DNA of 64,000 nucleotides from Pseudoips prasinana (GCA_951640165.1 OX621260.1:16758001-16822000), one strand, 5' to 3'. Shown: positions 20,612 to 31,837, counted from the stretch's first letter. A program made the numbers and translations. The notes: generated by a model from the sequence alone, not told the origin.

Positions 20612-20800
20612 GAAAAACATACATAGGTACATAGACTCACGCCTGTTTCCCAGAGGGGTAGGCAGAGACAACGGATTTTCATTTGTCACGATCTTTGCAC
20701 GCATCTTTTGCCTCGTTTAGTGTCATTATACCTATTCTTTATACATGCTCGCCGGTTTAGAGTACTTCTGACCTAGTCTTTCTCTCCGATGTTTTCAGAG
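20612..20800 (-). pseudogene. RTE-type LINE C-terminal remnant, minus strand
   Basis: On the minus strand it carries the same sequence as 29480-29600 and 38040-38190: CGTGACAAATG, then AATCCGTTGTCTCTGCC and a (TATG)n-like tail near 20612-20640. The frame is broken. Confidence 0.6.
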
Positions 20801-21344
20801 AATGTTGTACGAGTACAAATGAAAAAATTGTATTTATAATATGTGAGATTTGTTTATGAAATAAAATGTACAAGTACGCACTTTCTGAACATTGCATGAG
20901 CCAATGAAGAAGAAGTGTCCGTACGCGTTTTTCTAAATTAATTGCGCATATTTTTGCTGTGTGAGCAAAAGTAAAATAAAAAGTTTGCTTATCGGTTTAG
21001 ATAAAATGGTCTACTTTTGTAGATGAGGAGTAAAATATTATTATTGTATACAAATTCAATTGGATTCCTCGCTACCTTTGGAAGTATTCAATAAAAAATA
21101 AATATAAAAATAAAAAAATGGCTGTAACTATTTTCATAATATTATTGTAGTTAAAATAAATATTAACAAAGTGCATTTAAAATACGTGCTAAATTGCAAT
21201 AAACATTTATGTTTTTTGTGATTATAATTGTTAAAAACACAATTAAGTACTTTAAAAAACCATTAAGGTTGTCTTTAAATGTTTTAATAATTTTAATACC
21301 TATATTTCATTCTAGTTAGGTACTTTTAATTACGAACCGATGAC
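20801..21344. other. no feature recognised
   Basis: Strongly AT-rich; nothing supported. Confidence 0.4.
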
Positions 21345-21540
21345 CTTGTGAGATTGTGGAGATCTTTGGGGGAGGCCTTTTTCCAGCAATGGACGTCTTT
21401 CGGCTGATATGATTATAATGATAATATTGTGAGGCTAGCTGGAAGCCGCTGGATCAAATAGCGCAAGACCGGCAATTGTGGAGATCTTCAGGGGAGGCTT
21501 ACATTTTCCGCGGATATGATGACGGTTTAAAATTAATAAT
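21345..21540 (+). repeat. RTE-type 3' repeats, two adjacent partial copies
   Basis: GGAGATCTTTGGGGGAGGCC...GGCTGATATGAT and a second copy with GCGCAAGACCGGCAATTGTGG follow one another. They are the complement of 17245-17345. Confidence 0.6.
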
Positions 21541-21600
21541 AACACCTACTACATTAAAGAACATGTAGAACACAACTTAGATAAATACATACATTAATAG

Positions 21601-21758
21601 CTTAATAAGAAGCACTAAGGGGTAAAATATTCTTCTACAACTGCCTGGAAAAGATCGCACTTCGCGATAAGGCCGCCATGTGTACAATCTTAATATACTC
21701 ATAGTTCTTTTTATGTATTATTTTTTGGTGTACAATAAAGAGTTACTTACTTACTTAC
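21601..21758 (+). repeat. LINE-like 3' end with (CTTA)n tail
   Basis: CGCGATAAGGCCGCCATGTGTACAATC, an AATAAAG signal and a TTACTTACTTACTTAC microsatellite form a typical LINE 3' terminus. No coding part remains. Confidence 0.5.
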
Positions 21759-21864
21759 TTATCCAGAAAGACGGCAGCATTCCATTCAGCGTGGAAATGC
21801 CTATTATTATATTCAATAGCCGTGCAACGGTTATGACGTAGCTACTAAAAATACATACATTAAT

Positions 21865-22365
21865 GTCGGTAAAACTCCACAACAAACTACCAGACTGCAT
21901 AAAAGATGAAGAAAATATCCATATTTTCACAAGAAAATTAAAAAGCTTCCTATACAAAAAAGCTACTATTCAATAAATGAGTATTTGAATGATATATCAT
22001 TATAAAAAATTAAAATATTTTTAACATCTTTAAATCGTAATAAATAATAATACAATCGCTGATAAATTAATTAACAAATGCAATTAGTAAATAATATGAA
22101 TAATACAATTTCTTTTTTCTCTTTTCTTATAATTATACGTGACTTACATAACATAATCATGACCTGACATCACACATCATTACAATTATTTATACCTGTA
22201 TTATACTATCTCCCTTATATGTTTAAAATGACAAATTACAATGTAAAAATATTGCTGTGCCCATGTGCCTATTAAGGGTTCATATTTGGTACTGTACCTA
22301 CTCTATTGTTATGACCTATGTAAACCCATGAATGCAATAAATAAATTGAAATTGAAATATATTAT
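21865..22365 (+). pseudogene. LINE 3' end (CR1/Jockey-group), frameshifted
   Basis: A frame reads LHNKLPDCIKDEEN...FTRKLKSFLYKKA and then shifts to YYSINEYLND before the stop. It matches in style the C-termini of LINE A (FNKLPLEFK...LKAFLLKKGYYSISEY) and LINE B. The 3' UTR ends in AATAAATTGAAATTGAAAT near 22360. Confidence 0.65.
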
Positions 22366-23236
22366 GATTATATATTTACATTGTGATTATTTATTTAATT
22401 AGTGATTATCATTTTTTTAATTACTATAAAATAATTTTACACCTTAAAACTATTATTAATCGATATTAGACTTTCAAATCGTTGTCACTCATAAAAATAT
22501 AAATAGGGTAGGAGATTATTAAAGAGGCATTCTTTGTACGACACGGTAGAAGACGACGGTGAGGACGTTACTCTGTTCGATTAAATATTGTGTGTGGAAA
22601 ATATATCGGAGTTTTAATCTGCAGAACCTACAAGCGCGTAATACTTACGATATTATTGTGACACTCTATTAATACAAATAACAACATTTCTTATGGACGA
22701 TTGCTAAATATTCCGTAAAATTAATTTTTGTATATTTTGGACAGTCCATTGTCTGCCAAAGCGTTGTTTTGTGCTCAATTCGTTTTGCCTTATAACACAT
22801 GCCAAACTGAATAAGCGTTTCATAAACATCGCAATAAGAAGGTACTATTTTTATAAAATATCTGTGTGGTATTTACTTACAATAAGTGTAGTAAAAATCT
22901 TTCAATATCTTTCAATCTCAGTGAACGGTCACAATGGGCCTCGGGTGAACGACCACGCGACATGGATACACTTCAAAATTTGAAGGGAGAACAAATTGTT
23001 TTTTTTTAAATATTTAATAAAGTACCATGTATAGTACTTTATGTGTATTACAATCTAGTCTAGAGACTAATAAGTAATTTTATATTAACCTAAACTTCTA
23101 CATAAACATAATTAATTCTAAGAATCAGTCCACCGACTTTCCTTAGTCATATTTGTTAAGGGGAAGACACTTTGTTCATGTGTTCTTTATAATTACATTA
23201 TTGCCATCACTAATCACTAAATACACTAATCACTAA
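22366..23236. other. no gene recognised
   Basis: AT-rich. A TATAAATAGGG at about 22498 followed by GC-richer DNA to 22640 could be a promoter or LTR relic, but no partner LTR or ORF was found. Confidence 0.35.
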
Positions 23237-23480
23237 TCACGACACTAGTTCATAGGGTTTTGTTCTCTTTAAACGTCTCACTAGCTCTGTAGTGTAGAGG
23301 AGCTGGATGGCCTCGATGTTCACATGATGTAGAAGCCTATGTTCATGAGCTGTAGCGTATTTTCGAATGGTCTCTGCAACGGAGTCCATCTTTAGATCCC
23401 GGTGTAAATCGTCATTTCTTATATACCATGGTGCATTTACGATATCTCGAAACACTTTATTCTGGAATCTTGGAGATCAA
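23237..23480 (-). pseudogene. Jockey-type LINE ORF2 C-terminal remnant
   Basis: A minus-strand frame of 72 codons contains NAPWYIRNDDLHRDLKM and IRKYATAHEHRLLHH. It resembles the NAPWYVRN..LHRDL...YA..H..RL tail that follows the reverse transcriptase in Jockey-clade LINEs. No other domain survives. The stop at 23237-23239 may be original. Confidence 0.6.
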
Positions 23481-23649
23481 ATGAAGAACGTTTTGTAGTT
23501 CATACGAATTTTGAAATTACCCGCGTTAACGACTCCTCGTTTGCATTTGTTTCTGCGAAGAAGTCCGCAGTTTTGTTTAAGATTTACATTTGTATCTACC
23601 CGCAGCTTGACCCTCGTGGAAATTCATGCTAGGATAACTGGGTCGTGGG

Positions 23650-25645
23650 TAGGGCTTGCAATATCCGTTCATTTTTACTATCCGGATAGTACGGATATTA
23701 ATATTTTACTATCCGGATTATCCGGATAATACAGATATTTTTTAGTTTTTATTATAAATAAACTAGTATGCTTTTGTTACACGTTTTAATCAGTCTCTCA
23801 AGCAAAATGACAAAGAAATAAGAAACTATAGCAGTATTTCAAGTAATAATCACATAAAAAACCTAGTACACTTTCTAAAATTATACAATAAAACACTGAT
23901 CATACCGGACAAATAATTTGTATCTATTCTTTTCATATTAAAACAATTCTAATTAAAACTGAGATCTTACATTTATCATAAATCACAACATCCCAATAAA
24001 AACAACCTATTTAAATCATAATAATTAAATAAAAATATCACTTTTCGTGGCACATCAGCTCAATTTTAAACAACAATAGTATAAATCAAATGTAATAACC
24101 AAAAATGAACAAAATATCTCGAAATTATCAAATAATCAATTCTTAGGTAATTATATTAGGTAATCCTAAACTATTTTTTATCCAAATTTTAGTAACATGA
24201 TATTACAACATCCCAATAAAATCAACGTATTTAATTGGCAAATCAGCCTAATTATGAAACAACAAATATATAAATCAAATAACATAAAACAAAAATAATC
24301 AGAATATATCAAAATAATCAAATAATCTCTTCATAATATAATATTTCGCAATGCTTAAACTATTTTTATCAAAATTTTGGTAATATGATCTTAAAAAGCT
24401 TAAACTATCTAATGAATCTTCTTTCATGGAAGTTCTTAAATGGTTACATAAATATCCTGTAGCAGAAAACACTCTTTCTGCTTCAACGCTGGTCGGTGGT
24501 ATTGATAAAAGAAGATTGTAAACCCGTTCTAAATTCCTGCTCCTCTGTCCATTTCCATCAAATAGTGCCATCTCTACTAGAATTGTAGTGTTTAAATCGC
24601 TTGTTGAAGAAGTCGGTTGCTGCGCAGAAGATGGCCGACTCATAAACCGGACGATTTCTTCTCGTAATTGTGTTTTAATTGATACGTTTACAGTTGAAGA
24701 AGAGCTACCTTCTGTATCTTGTGTATTGTCTGTTGTTGTTACAGTCATAACTTACTGTTTGATCTGATTGTTTTGTGTCAACAAATGTAGATATAATTTT
24801 AACAATCGTCAGTCTCACAGATTCGTTTGATGGATTTTCAAAAATACAGTCGTGTGTACTTTGCTGTTCATAAAAATTGTAAGGGTTGTGTAAATATGTC
24901 ATTGTACCGATTATTTCTGGAATTCGTCGTTGTGATATCCTTGTTTGGAGTGATACCAGAAGTTCATTACTAATAATGCTATCTTTTTGCGATAATTTAT
25001 GAATCATAAATTTTAACGCTGTCTCAGCAGTCAGTAAGTTTGCATTTTCTTCACAGATCGCTTCTACCGTAGCTTTGATTATATTAAGGGATTCCGAAAT
25101 TTCTTCAAGATGTTTTAATTCCGTATCAGTAAAAGATATATCAGATTTAAAATCAATTAATGCTTTGAATACAGAATCTTTTAATAATAAGAACCGATCA
25201 ATCATGTTAGCAAGACTGCTCCATCTTGTTTTGCAGTCAAAGATAAGACGAACATCCTTTTGTTCTCCTTCTGCGGTGTACTTGTAAAGCACCTCAGACC
25301 TGGTCGGTGATTTTTTAAACATCTTGTGCAAATGCGTGCATTAAAGAGTTTAACATAAAGTTAACAAGTGTACAATGTTGTTATGATCTCTGTCACTAGA
25401 CTTTGACTTATTGTGATTTGTGAAGTAAGTAAATTGAATACTTGGAATCAAGTGATTAACTATATTAAAATAATATAACGCAATAACACTCATGTGTTTC
25501 AACTTTTTATTTGATATTTAAAAGAGAAATACAACTATCCGTAATATCCGTAAAATCCGGATAATTATGCAAGTCAAATCCGGATTTGAAAATCGGTGGA
25601 TATCCGGATAGTACGGATATCCGGATATCCGGATTGCAAGCTCTA
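23650..25645 (-). mobile_element. hAT transposon, internally deleted
   Basis: The 1996-bp element has imperfect ends TAGGGCTTGCAAT and ATTGCAAGCTCTA, flanked by the exact 8-bp duplication GTCGTGGG (23642-23649, 25646-25653), as expected for hAT. Both subterminal zones are packed with ATCCGGATA-type motifs: several within 23660-23735 and 25535-25635. Only the C-terminal two thirds or less of a transposase remains, and it is frameshifted, so the copy is non-autonomous. Confidence 0.9.
24299..25331 (-). pseudogene. hAT transposase, C-terminal part with frameshift
   Basis: The first segment (25331 down to about 24760) includes CKTRWSSLANMIDRFL, a TRW motif of hAT catalytic regions. The second (about 24748-24299) includes the dimerisation signature SVEAERVFSATGYLCNHLRTSM. 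The two segments lie in different frames that overlap at 24705-24748, indicating a small indel near 24750. The N-terminal BED finger and first catalytic Asp are not found. The protein would be inactive. It resembles the transposases of dispersed animal hAT elements and not a domesticated gene, because termini and duplication are intact. Confidence 0.85.
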
Positions 25646-25895
25646 GTCGTGGGTTTCGTTCCCATCCGGCAAAGATATTTGTATGCATGTTCTGAGTCAG
25701 AGTGTAATTATGTATATAAGTATGTAGGTATCTACAAAATAAAAGTAGTAGGTAGGTAGGTAAGCATTTATTTGGATATTGCGTAGTATATGTTGTAGTA
25801 AGTATTACAGTTATATGGTTTCCAAAGTATAAGCTCTGCTTAGTTTGGGATCAGATGGCCGTGTGTGAGTAATGTCCCAGGATACTACTATCTAT

Positions 25896-26465
25896 TTATT
25901 TTATATGTTACTCCAAACTGAGATCTAGGTTAGTTTAAAATGTAAGACAGATCGGTTTTGGGATTGAAGCGTGAACTTTATAACGTGAAAGAACATCGGG
26001 CGTTTTTTACCCGATTTTTTAAAAGTCGCGAACATAAACCAAAACATTTTTAAATGATAGTGTTTGCAATCATATTTAATATTGTGTAGTTATTTTGATT
26101 CACAATAATGGGAAAATGGAAATAATTAGTAAAATGAAAAACATATTTTATGTTGACTATTTTTCCTAATTACTAAACGACCGCTCAGTAAGTTAAAATA
26201 TCACTCCGTGGTATTTTTGTAAACCCAATCAGACTAAATCCGTCAAGTTGATGTGCATGTTTCGTTCTCACTCTCGCCCATAGTCCTAAAACTGGTTTAT
26301 GTTGCGCTCGCGCAGGTAGCTAGCTTATCTTACTACATCGCAGTCCTTTGTCATCCGTCGTAGCGATCTGTGTTTTACTGTGTTCCCATTGTGGTCTGAG
26401 TCAACTAATTACCTACTGCTTGTTTACTGGATTTCGTTTGCTTTCGAGTTCGATTTTGTTGTGAA
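25896..26465. other. unassigned; possible upstream region of a short exon
   Basis: Mostly AT-rich; 26255-26465 is more balanced and includes ATCGCAGTCC, an arthropod initiator-like sequence. An AACATCGGGC motif near 25992 is inverted at 26622 and may mark a small degraded transposon enclosing this stretch. Confidence 0.3.
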
Positions 26466-26636
26466 ATGGAACGACAAAAATGTCCATTTTCTCCTTATTG
26501 CCACGACCCACAGATATGGGAATATCACCATTGTAAACTAGATTTAATTGCCTATCCACCGTACCTAATTTTATTTTTGTTCGCCGTAGGTAAGTGTCCC
26601 ATACAAAAATGCCCGATGTTCCGCCAAATTTAAAGA
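26466..26636 (+). CDS. possible short Cys/His-rich ORF or first exon, unrecognised
   Basis: An ATG opens a 56-codon frame with Cys6, Cys12, His13, His21, His22 and Cys23 in CPFSPYCHDPQIWEYHHC. The order C..H..H..C recalls CHHC fingers of the U11-48K/GTSF1 kind, but the usual C-x5-H-x9-H-x3-C spacing is not met. GTAGGTAAGT at about 26586-26595 contains a good splice-donor match, so the coding part might end there as a first exon. No downstream exon was found before the MITE at 26872. An alternative is chance coding inside a degraded transposon. I do not assign a function. Confidence 0.25.
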
Positions 26637-26868
26637 ATGTATGACATGCCTATAGAGGTGTACAACCAAACAAGCACAAATTCTGCTTCTAACGCTTTCT
26701 TAGACTTATTGTTATCTACTATTTTACAATCTATGTTTCTCAATGGTTAAAATAAATGTGTCTAATATAAAAAAAAAACAGGTCAGATGGATAACTAAAG
26801 GAATCCGAATCAGCAGTAACAATAAACGTTTTCACACGATAACATTGGTGCCTTTGCAGCTCGCTTCT
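26637..26868. other. no feature recognised
   Basis: AT-rich spacer with nothing supported. Confidence 0.4.
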
Positions 26869-26871
26869 TTA

Positions 26872-27118
26872 GGCTGATTTCAGAGCAACGCGCGCGGCAC
26901 GCGCCAGCGGCCAGCGCGTCTCAACAGCCGCGTGCGAGACGCGTCACTCTGAAACGCTAGCTGCCAGTAGAGGAGCTCGGGCAGCGCTGGCCGACGGCGC
27001 GCGTCTCACACGCGGCGTGCTTGAACTGCGTGACTATGAAACGCAAATACTACCTAGTGTAATTGTAAGCGCGCGCGTTTGGACTGCACCGCTCGCCGGC
27101 GTGACTCTGGAATCACCC
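26872..27118. mobile_element. Harbinger-like MITE with CpG-rich core
   Basis: The ends GGCTGATTTCAGAG and CTCTGGAATCACCC are imperfect inverted repeats and are flanked by TTA on both sides (26869-26871, 27119-27121), as for PIF/Harbinger. The 247-bp interior is unusually rich in CGCG, against an AT-rich background. The short frames over it are compositional. Confidence 0.7.
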
Positions 27119-27287
27119 TTAGTTGCGTTTATGTCTACCCTGACACGTGCGTTGCGCGCGCTCATCGCGATGTCCAAACATGCAGATATTTACGTGTAGG
27201 TACTCTGTGTGAATTCACTACGACTATAAAACTGCGATCGCGTACTTTGGCTGTCTTGATGATGATGACAAATCGTTTTGATATATC

Positions 27288-27527
27288 ATCAGGGGCTGCT
27301 ATCTACCGGCTTAGTCGCCGAACATCGTTTTCGTGAATGGCTTTCAAATAAATAAAGGTTAAAATTACTTAATCAATCGTAAAATCGCTTAATCGGCTTC
27401 AACGTTGACAATCGATTCCGGACCGTTTATGACGTTACATGTGGTCATGGAAGTCGATTTAACAAATGATTAAGTAATTTTTAACCTTTATTTATTTGAA
27501 AGCCATTCACGAAAACGAGCCCCTGAT
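27288..27527. mobile_element. foldback MITE of about 240 bp
   Basis: Outer ATCAGGGGCT/AGCCCCTGAT and an inner inverted repeat (from CGTTTTCGTGAATGG at about 27328 to its complement ending at about 27517, arms about 50 bp) enclose a short centre. The left side has about 35 extra bases between outer and inner repeats. No duplication was identified. Confidence 0.65.
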
Positions 27528-27599
27528 CGATTTATATTTTCATCATTTTGGTGGTTAAGGCAGAATCGCCAGCAATGGCAACATCACACTAATATTATA

Positions 27600-27890
27600 A
27601 AGGCGGGTTTTTGGCGCCAACGCGGAAAAAGACGCATCAGGGCATTGTTACATTTTCAAAAACTGGTGTAAATTCAAGTTTTATTGCGTAAATATGGTGG
27701 ATTTTTAGACATAACATCATGAACAACGTACACAAGTGGAGGAAAGTGCCATATTGCCGTGAATTGCGATTTTCTGTGTAGAATGTAAAACTCCATATAA
27801 GCCTCTAGTAAAGTCTCCACTGCTTTACTGGGGTACGACAAGAACTACGTTTGACTTGACTGTTACGGACTTTACTTGACATGACGAAAA
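27600..27890 (+). repeat. repeat F, second copy
   Basis: It shares GGCGCCAACGCGGAAA and CCTCTAGTAAAGTCTCCA with 16670-16900 in the same order. Confidence 0.5.
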
Positions 27891-27915
27891 TAAATGAAAT
27901 AATAATATATTATTG

Positions 27916-28172
27916 ACGGTCACCGTAGCCTAGTTGGTAGTGCTCCTGCCTACGAAGCTGGTGGTCCTGGGTTCGAATCCCGGTAAGTGCAAATATTTGT
28001 GTGATGAGCACGAATATTTGTTTCTGAGTCATGGATGTTTTCTATGTATATAAGTATTTATCTATCTATATAAGTATGTATATCGTCGCCTGGTACCCAT
28101 AGTACAAGCTTTGCTTAGTTTGGGGCGAGGATGATCTGTGTGACATTGTCCCCAGATATTATTATTATTATT
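27916..28172 (+). repeat. SINE-A, full length
   Basis: The tRNA-like head has an A box in TAGTTGGTAGTG and a B box GGTTCGAATCCC. The core is AAATATTTGTGTGATGAGCACG, then the CTATGTATATAAGTA segment, and a tail from TACAAGCTTTGCTTAG to (ATT)n. It is the best copy of the family in the window and resembles Metulj-type SINEs of Lepidoptera. It depends on a LINE for movement. Confidence 0.85.
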
Positions 28173-28229
28173 ATTTTACGGAAGGCTCATAAGGCCGAAG
28201 AAGCCAGAGCCGTAAAACTGAATAAAAAT

Positions 28230-28399
28230 AATAAATTATAAAGGCGAAAGGTGTGTGTGTATGTTTGTTGCTCTTTCACGCAAGACCTACTGGATGCATT
28301 TTGATAAAACTTTGTAATAATATAACTTATATATCCGAATAACTAATAGGCTATAATTTATACAGTTTAACGCGGGTCAAACCGCGGGGCAGAGCTAGT
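28230..28399 (+). mobile_element. non-autonomous Helitron
   Basis: ATTATAAAGGCGAAAGG near the start, GCATTTTGATAAAACTTTG in the middle, and AACCGCGGGGCAGAGCTAG before T at the end. It has no inverted ends and matches 29015-29203. The CGCGG...CCGCG hairpin precedes the CTAG terminus. Confidence 0.65.
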
Positions 28400-29014
28400 A
28401 AATGAATAAATTCCGGCATCCCAGTCTCACGCTATTCACAATCTTTCAGTATTTGTGTTAAAAAAATGACGGATGGCTATAAAAGGAGGGCACAATAGAA
28501 TACGCAAGGCGAGCACTAGCGCCCCAGCCATTGAGCATTTTGTCGGGACAATAAGGAACTGGGCTGGGCGCGACCTCCGCCCGGTGACCTTGCCGTGATC
28601 GCCGTCCCATTTGCTTACTCACATAATTATTATACGCGTCTGTACTACGTTCCCACCATTAAATGAATGATATGAATAGTGCGGGATATGTAACGCTAAG
28701 ATTGGGTGTTGTAAGACGATAATCTAGAAAGTACTTGTTAATAAAAATCTCACGGGCATTGGATATATGCTGAGTGTGTTTTCATTTTGTAGCAAAATTG
28801 GCAACATTAAAAACGTTGGCTTTAATTAAAAATATAATCAATGGAATGTTTGATGAATTACAATGTTTTTTTAAGTTATATGTATTATGCTAAACTTTGT
28901 TATAAAGTAGGTTGTTTGATAGCTATTGTGCTAACCCAATTTATTTGTTTTAAAATACATCTTAACTTATTAAAAGTCTTGCAAATCCATTGTGCAACTT
29001 TTCTATTGTTCATA
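28400..29014. other. no gene recognised
   Basis: 28450-28640 is relatively GC-rich and unmatched in the window. The rest is AT-rich. The short frame near 28841 has no motif. Confidence 0.35.
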
Positions 29015-29203
29015 TCCTACTAATATTATAAATGCGAAAGTTGGTGAGTATGGATGGATGGTTGGATGTTTGTCACTCTTTTACACAAAAACTACAGGAC
29101 GGATTTTGATGAAACTTTGTAGTAATATAGCTTATATATCCGAATAACACATAGGCTATAATTTACAAAGTTTTACGCGGGTAAAACCGCGGGGCACTGC
29201 TAG
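29015..29203 (+). mobile_element. non-autonomous Helitron with intact ends
   Basis: It begins TCCTACTAATATTATAAA after A and ends GCACTGCTAG before T, the A|TC...CTRR|T pattern of Helitrons, with no duplication. A CGCGG/CCGCG hairpin lies just before the end. Related copies are at 28230, 36826 (minus), 37328 (minus) and 51723 (minus). Confidence 0.8.
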
Positions 29204-29319
29204 TTTGTAATAAATGTTACCGATATTACTAGAAAAAGAAAAAGTTCACACGTTTAGCCTATCCAATGCCCTTAAATATTTAACCACTTAGATGAACTAG
29301 TATGTGTATGTGTATGTAG

Positions 29320-29602
29320 TATGCTGAGATGGTTTGGCCATTTAGAAAGGATGAATGAAAGAAGATTGAGAAAAGAAGTATACCTGGCCTGTGTGAATGG
29401 TACAACCGGAAGGGGAAGACCTCGTAGAACATTCTGTGATCAAATTGGAGACGTATTTAAGAAAGAAGTACCCTAAACCGGCGAGCATGTATGAAGAATA
29501 GGTATTATGTCAGTAAACGAAGCGAAAGAGGTATGCAAGGATCGTGACAAATGGAAGTCCGTTGTCTCTGCCTACCCCTCTGGGAGACAGGCGTGAGTCT
29601 AT
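29320..29602 (+). pseudogene. RTE-type LINE reverse transcriptase C-terminus
   Basis: The frame contains [14 protein letters not shown] and GRGRPRRTF, then breaks at a stop near 29474. It resumes with [20 protein letters not shown] and ends near the (TATG)n tail. WFGH...ERM and GRGRPR are standard landmarks C-terminal to RTE reverse transcriptases. Homologous pieces are at 37936-38200 and 20612-20800 (minus). Confidence 0.75.
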
Positions 29603-29844
29603 GTATGTATGTAGATGAACTATTACTCAGTTCTTTCTTATATTTTATTTCACAAATTGGGGCACAACACTTTGTGGTGTAAATATGCCAATAGCCACAA
29701 GATCTATGATGTACTTACTGGTAGATAATTCTACCAGTCCATCTTTGATTGGTGCAGAGAAAAAATGAAAGGGTACTACTAGGTATGGCATAAGTTTTAA
29801 AGTCTATCTCCATATCATACAGCGATCGCTAGGGCCTGATTTGT

Positions 29845-30005
29845 CATGGCAGCCAAAGTACGTCCACTGCTGGGCAACAGCCTCCCCAAAGAGTTGTCTC
29901 AATCGCCACGCTTGGCAGACGGGTTGGCAATCGCAGTTTGATGGCCATAATTCGCAGAAAAACGCTGCTGCCCTTTCTCTGGTAGGTAATCCCTCGGACG
30001 ATTTC
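29845..30005 (+). repeat. repeat G
   Basis: GTCCACTGCTGGGCAACAGCC through CGCTTGGCAGACGGGTTGGC is shared with 52991-53180. It resembles a diverged relative of the RTE-type 3' units. Confidence 0.5.
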
Positions 30006-30602
30006 ATAGTAGACCAAGTCGATGCAAACATTTTGGAGACATATCTTTATTAGGTAGATGATAAGGGCGATTTTTATAATGCATGTGTATATACAGATAC
30101 GGCGTCGACTGTACCACTTACCTCCTAATCGTAATTGAGATGTTGATTGATTTAATGTTGGGTTATTAATTGATTTATTAAGATATTTTTGGGATTTTAC
30201 CTTCAAAATATGTTAACAATAAAATATCGAAACGCGCAATAAAAGCGTTTATCTATGCTTTTTGGATTTTTTTTCTACATTGGTTGGGGTGAATGGACGG
30301 GACATTTGTTTCTGCATAAGATCAAAGTCACAGTATAAAAATATACAGAACGGAAACTACCTACAAACAGTCGAAACGGCATACTCACACAAACATGCGC
30401 TTCGACATGACCCCTAAGCGGTTGTCACGGTGCTGTCAGTAGCAAGTGCCACATCAAAACGTGTGGTCGCGTATAAATTAATCTCCGCAATCTTTTTAAA
30501 CATCCACGTGCGTATTGCGTAGTATACGGATGTTTTAACTAGGCTTTATCAAAACGGGAGCTTTCCTATTTTAACCGGCCTGCTGATTTATAAAACAAAT
30601 AT
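30006..30602. other. no feature recognised
   Basis: AT-rich with unsupported short frames. Confidence 0.4.
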
Positions 30603-30780
30603 CATCATCATCCTATCAGCCGAAAGACCTTTGTCCACTGCTGGACAAAGCCTCCCCCAAAGATCTCGACAATTGCCGGTCTTGCGCTATTCGCAGCCAG
30701 CAGTTTCCAGCGATTCGCACAAGATCATCGGTCCATCATGTAGGGGGCCTGCGGACGCTGCGTCTTCCGGTTCGTGGTGG
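30603..30780 (-). repeat. RTE-type 3' repeat
   Basis: CAGCCGAAAGACCTTTGTCC...CAATTGCCGGTCTTGCGC matches 17245-17345. It extends to GGCCTGCGGACGCTGCGTC. Confidence 0.6.
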
Positions 30781-31221
30781 CTACTCGAGAATAAAAAAGC
30801 AAATTTAATAGAAAATAATAATAGGTATCTAAAACATTACACTGTTACAACCGCAGCTTCAATAGAGCGTAGGTAATTATTTCCTCAACCAGGCTTAGTT
30901 ATCTTACTGTTCATATTTATACTGTGTCATAGTTTACGTGATTGGAGAAAAAACTAACAAATGATTCATTCGCGGTCCTCACTAACTAAGCTGATAATAA
31001 AGACTGTTTTTTGTTGGGGTTAATAATCTGTATGGTATTAAGGTATATTTGTTACTACTACAAAGCTTCATTGATATGTTTTTTGCGCCCATAAGTAACA
31101 GTAAAAGGATAAGTACCCACAATATGATGAGCCTATTCAACTATTACAGGGCTGCCAACTGGTTATAGGAAAAATGGCTCGTTGGTATAGCGGTAGTATT
31201 TTCAACCGTAGAGTATGAGGA
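30781..31221. other. no gene; short tRNA-like SINE head near 31190
   Basis: A GCTCGTTGGTATAGCGGTAG segment at about 31175-31200 looks like an A-box head of a SINE. The remainder is AT-rich and unassigned. Confidence 0.35.
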
Positions 31222-31837
31222 CCTTTTTAGGGTTCCGTAACCAAATGGCAAAAAACGGAACCCTTATAGATTCGTCATGTCTGTCTGTCAGTCTGTCCGT
31301 CCGTCCGTATGTTACAGCCACTTTATTCCGAAACTATAAGAGCTGTACTGTTGAAACTTGGTTAGTAGATGTATTAGGTGAACCGCATTAAGATTTTTAC
31401 ACAAAAATAGAAAAATAACAATAATTTTGGGGGTTCACCATTCGGGAAAAATTCTTACGAAAAGTTGTCACGACACTTTTTGCAGCTGTGCGGCGTGCGT
31501 GCGCATGTTTCTCTGTCTGTCTGTCTCTCTCGCGACGATTAATTTTGTTGAGTGTATACAGGTTTTTGTACTTACATAATAAATCATAAGAAATAACTTC
31601 GTTACTTCGTACTGTAACTTCTAAAATCAGAGAATGATAAAACTAAAAAAATATATGATGTACATTATCATGTAAAATAACAACGAAAATTAGTTTGAAC
31701 GAGATCTAGCAAGTAGTTTTTTTTTAATACGCCATAAATCGTAAACCGCAATTTGCTTTCATGTAATCAACTGAAATACTTGCTGCTACGGAACCCTTCA
31801 TGGGCGAGTCCGACTAGCACTTGGCCGGTTTTTTTTT
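31222..31837 (-). repeat. repeat E, long form, minus strand
   Basis: It runs from the complement of TTTGGTTACGGAACCCTAAAAA to the complement of CCGGCCAAGTGC...GACTCG. It is collinear with the plus-strand copy at 52361-52990. The long form is about 620 bp; the short form at 53195-53641 is about 450 bp and shares the ends but not the middle. (GTCT)n microsatellites occur inside. Confidence 0.7.

Larger units (their letters stand above)
23624..25895 (+). repeat. SINE-C split by a hAT element
   Basis: 23624-23649 carries the end of the head (GGGTCGTGGG). 25646-25895 resumes with GTCGTGGGTTTCGTTCCCATCC, the B box, and continues through the SINE-C body and tail seen at 53866-54120. The GTCGTGGG shared by both sides is the hAT duplication. 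Confidence 0.7.

Noticed and set aside
22498..22640. Solo LTR
   Set aside because: A TATA-like sequence is present, but no TG...CA ends, duplication or second copy could be found in the window.
24299..24748. Domesticated hAT-derived host gene
   Set aside because: The transposase is frameshifted and N-terminally incomplete, and sits between intact termini with an exact 8-bp duplication, as expected for an ordinary dead transposon.
27916..28172. Possible functional tRNA at the SINE-A head
   Set aside because: A and B boxes are present, but no proper acceptor stem is seen, and the same head is attached to the same body in several copies, so it is a SINE.
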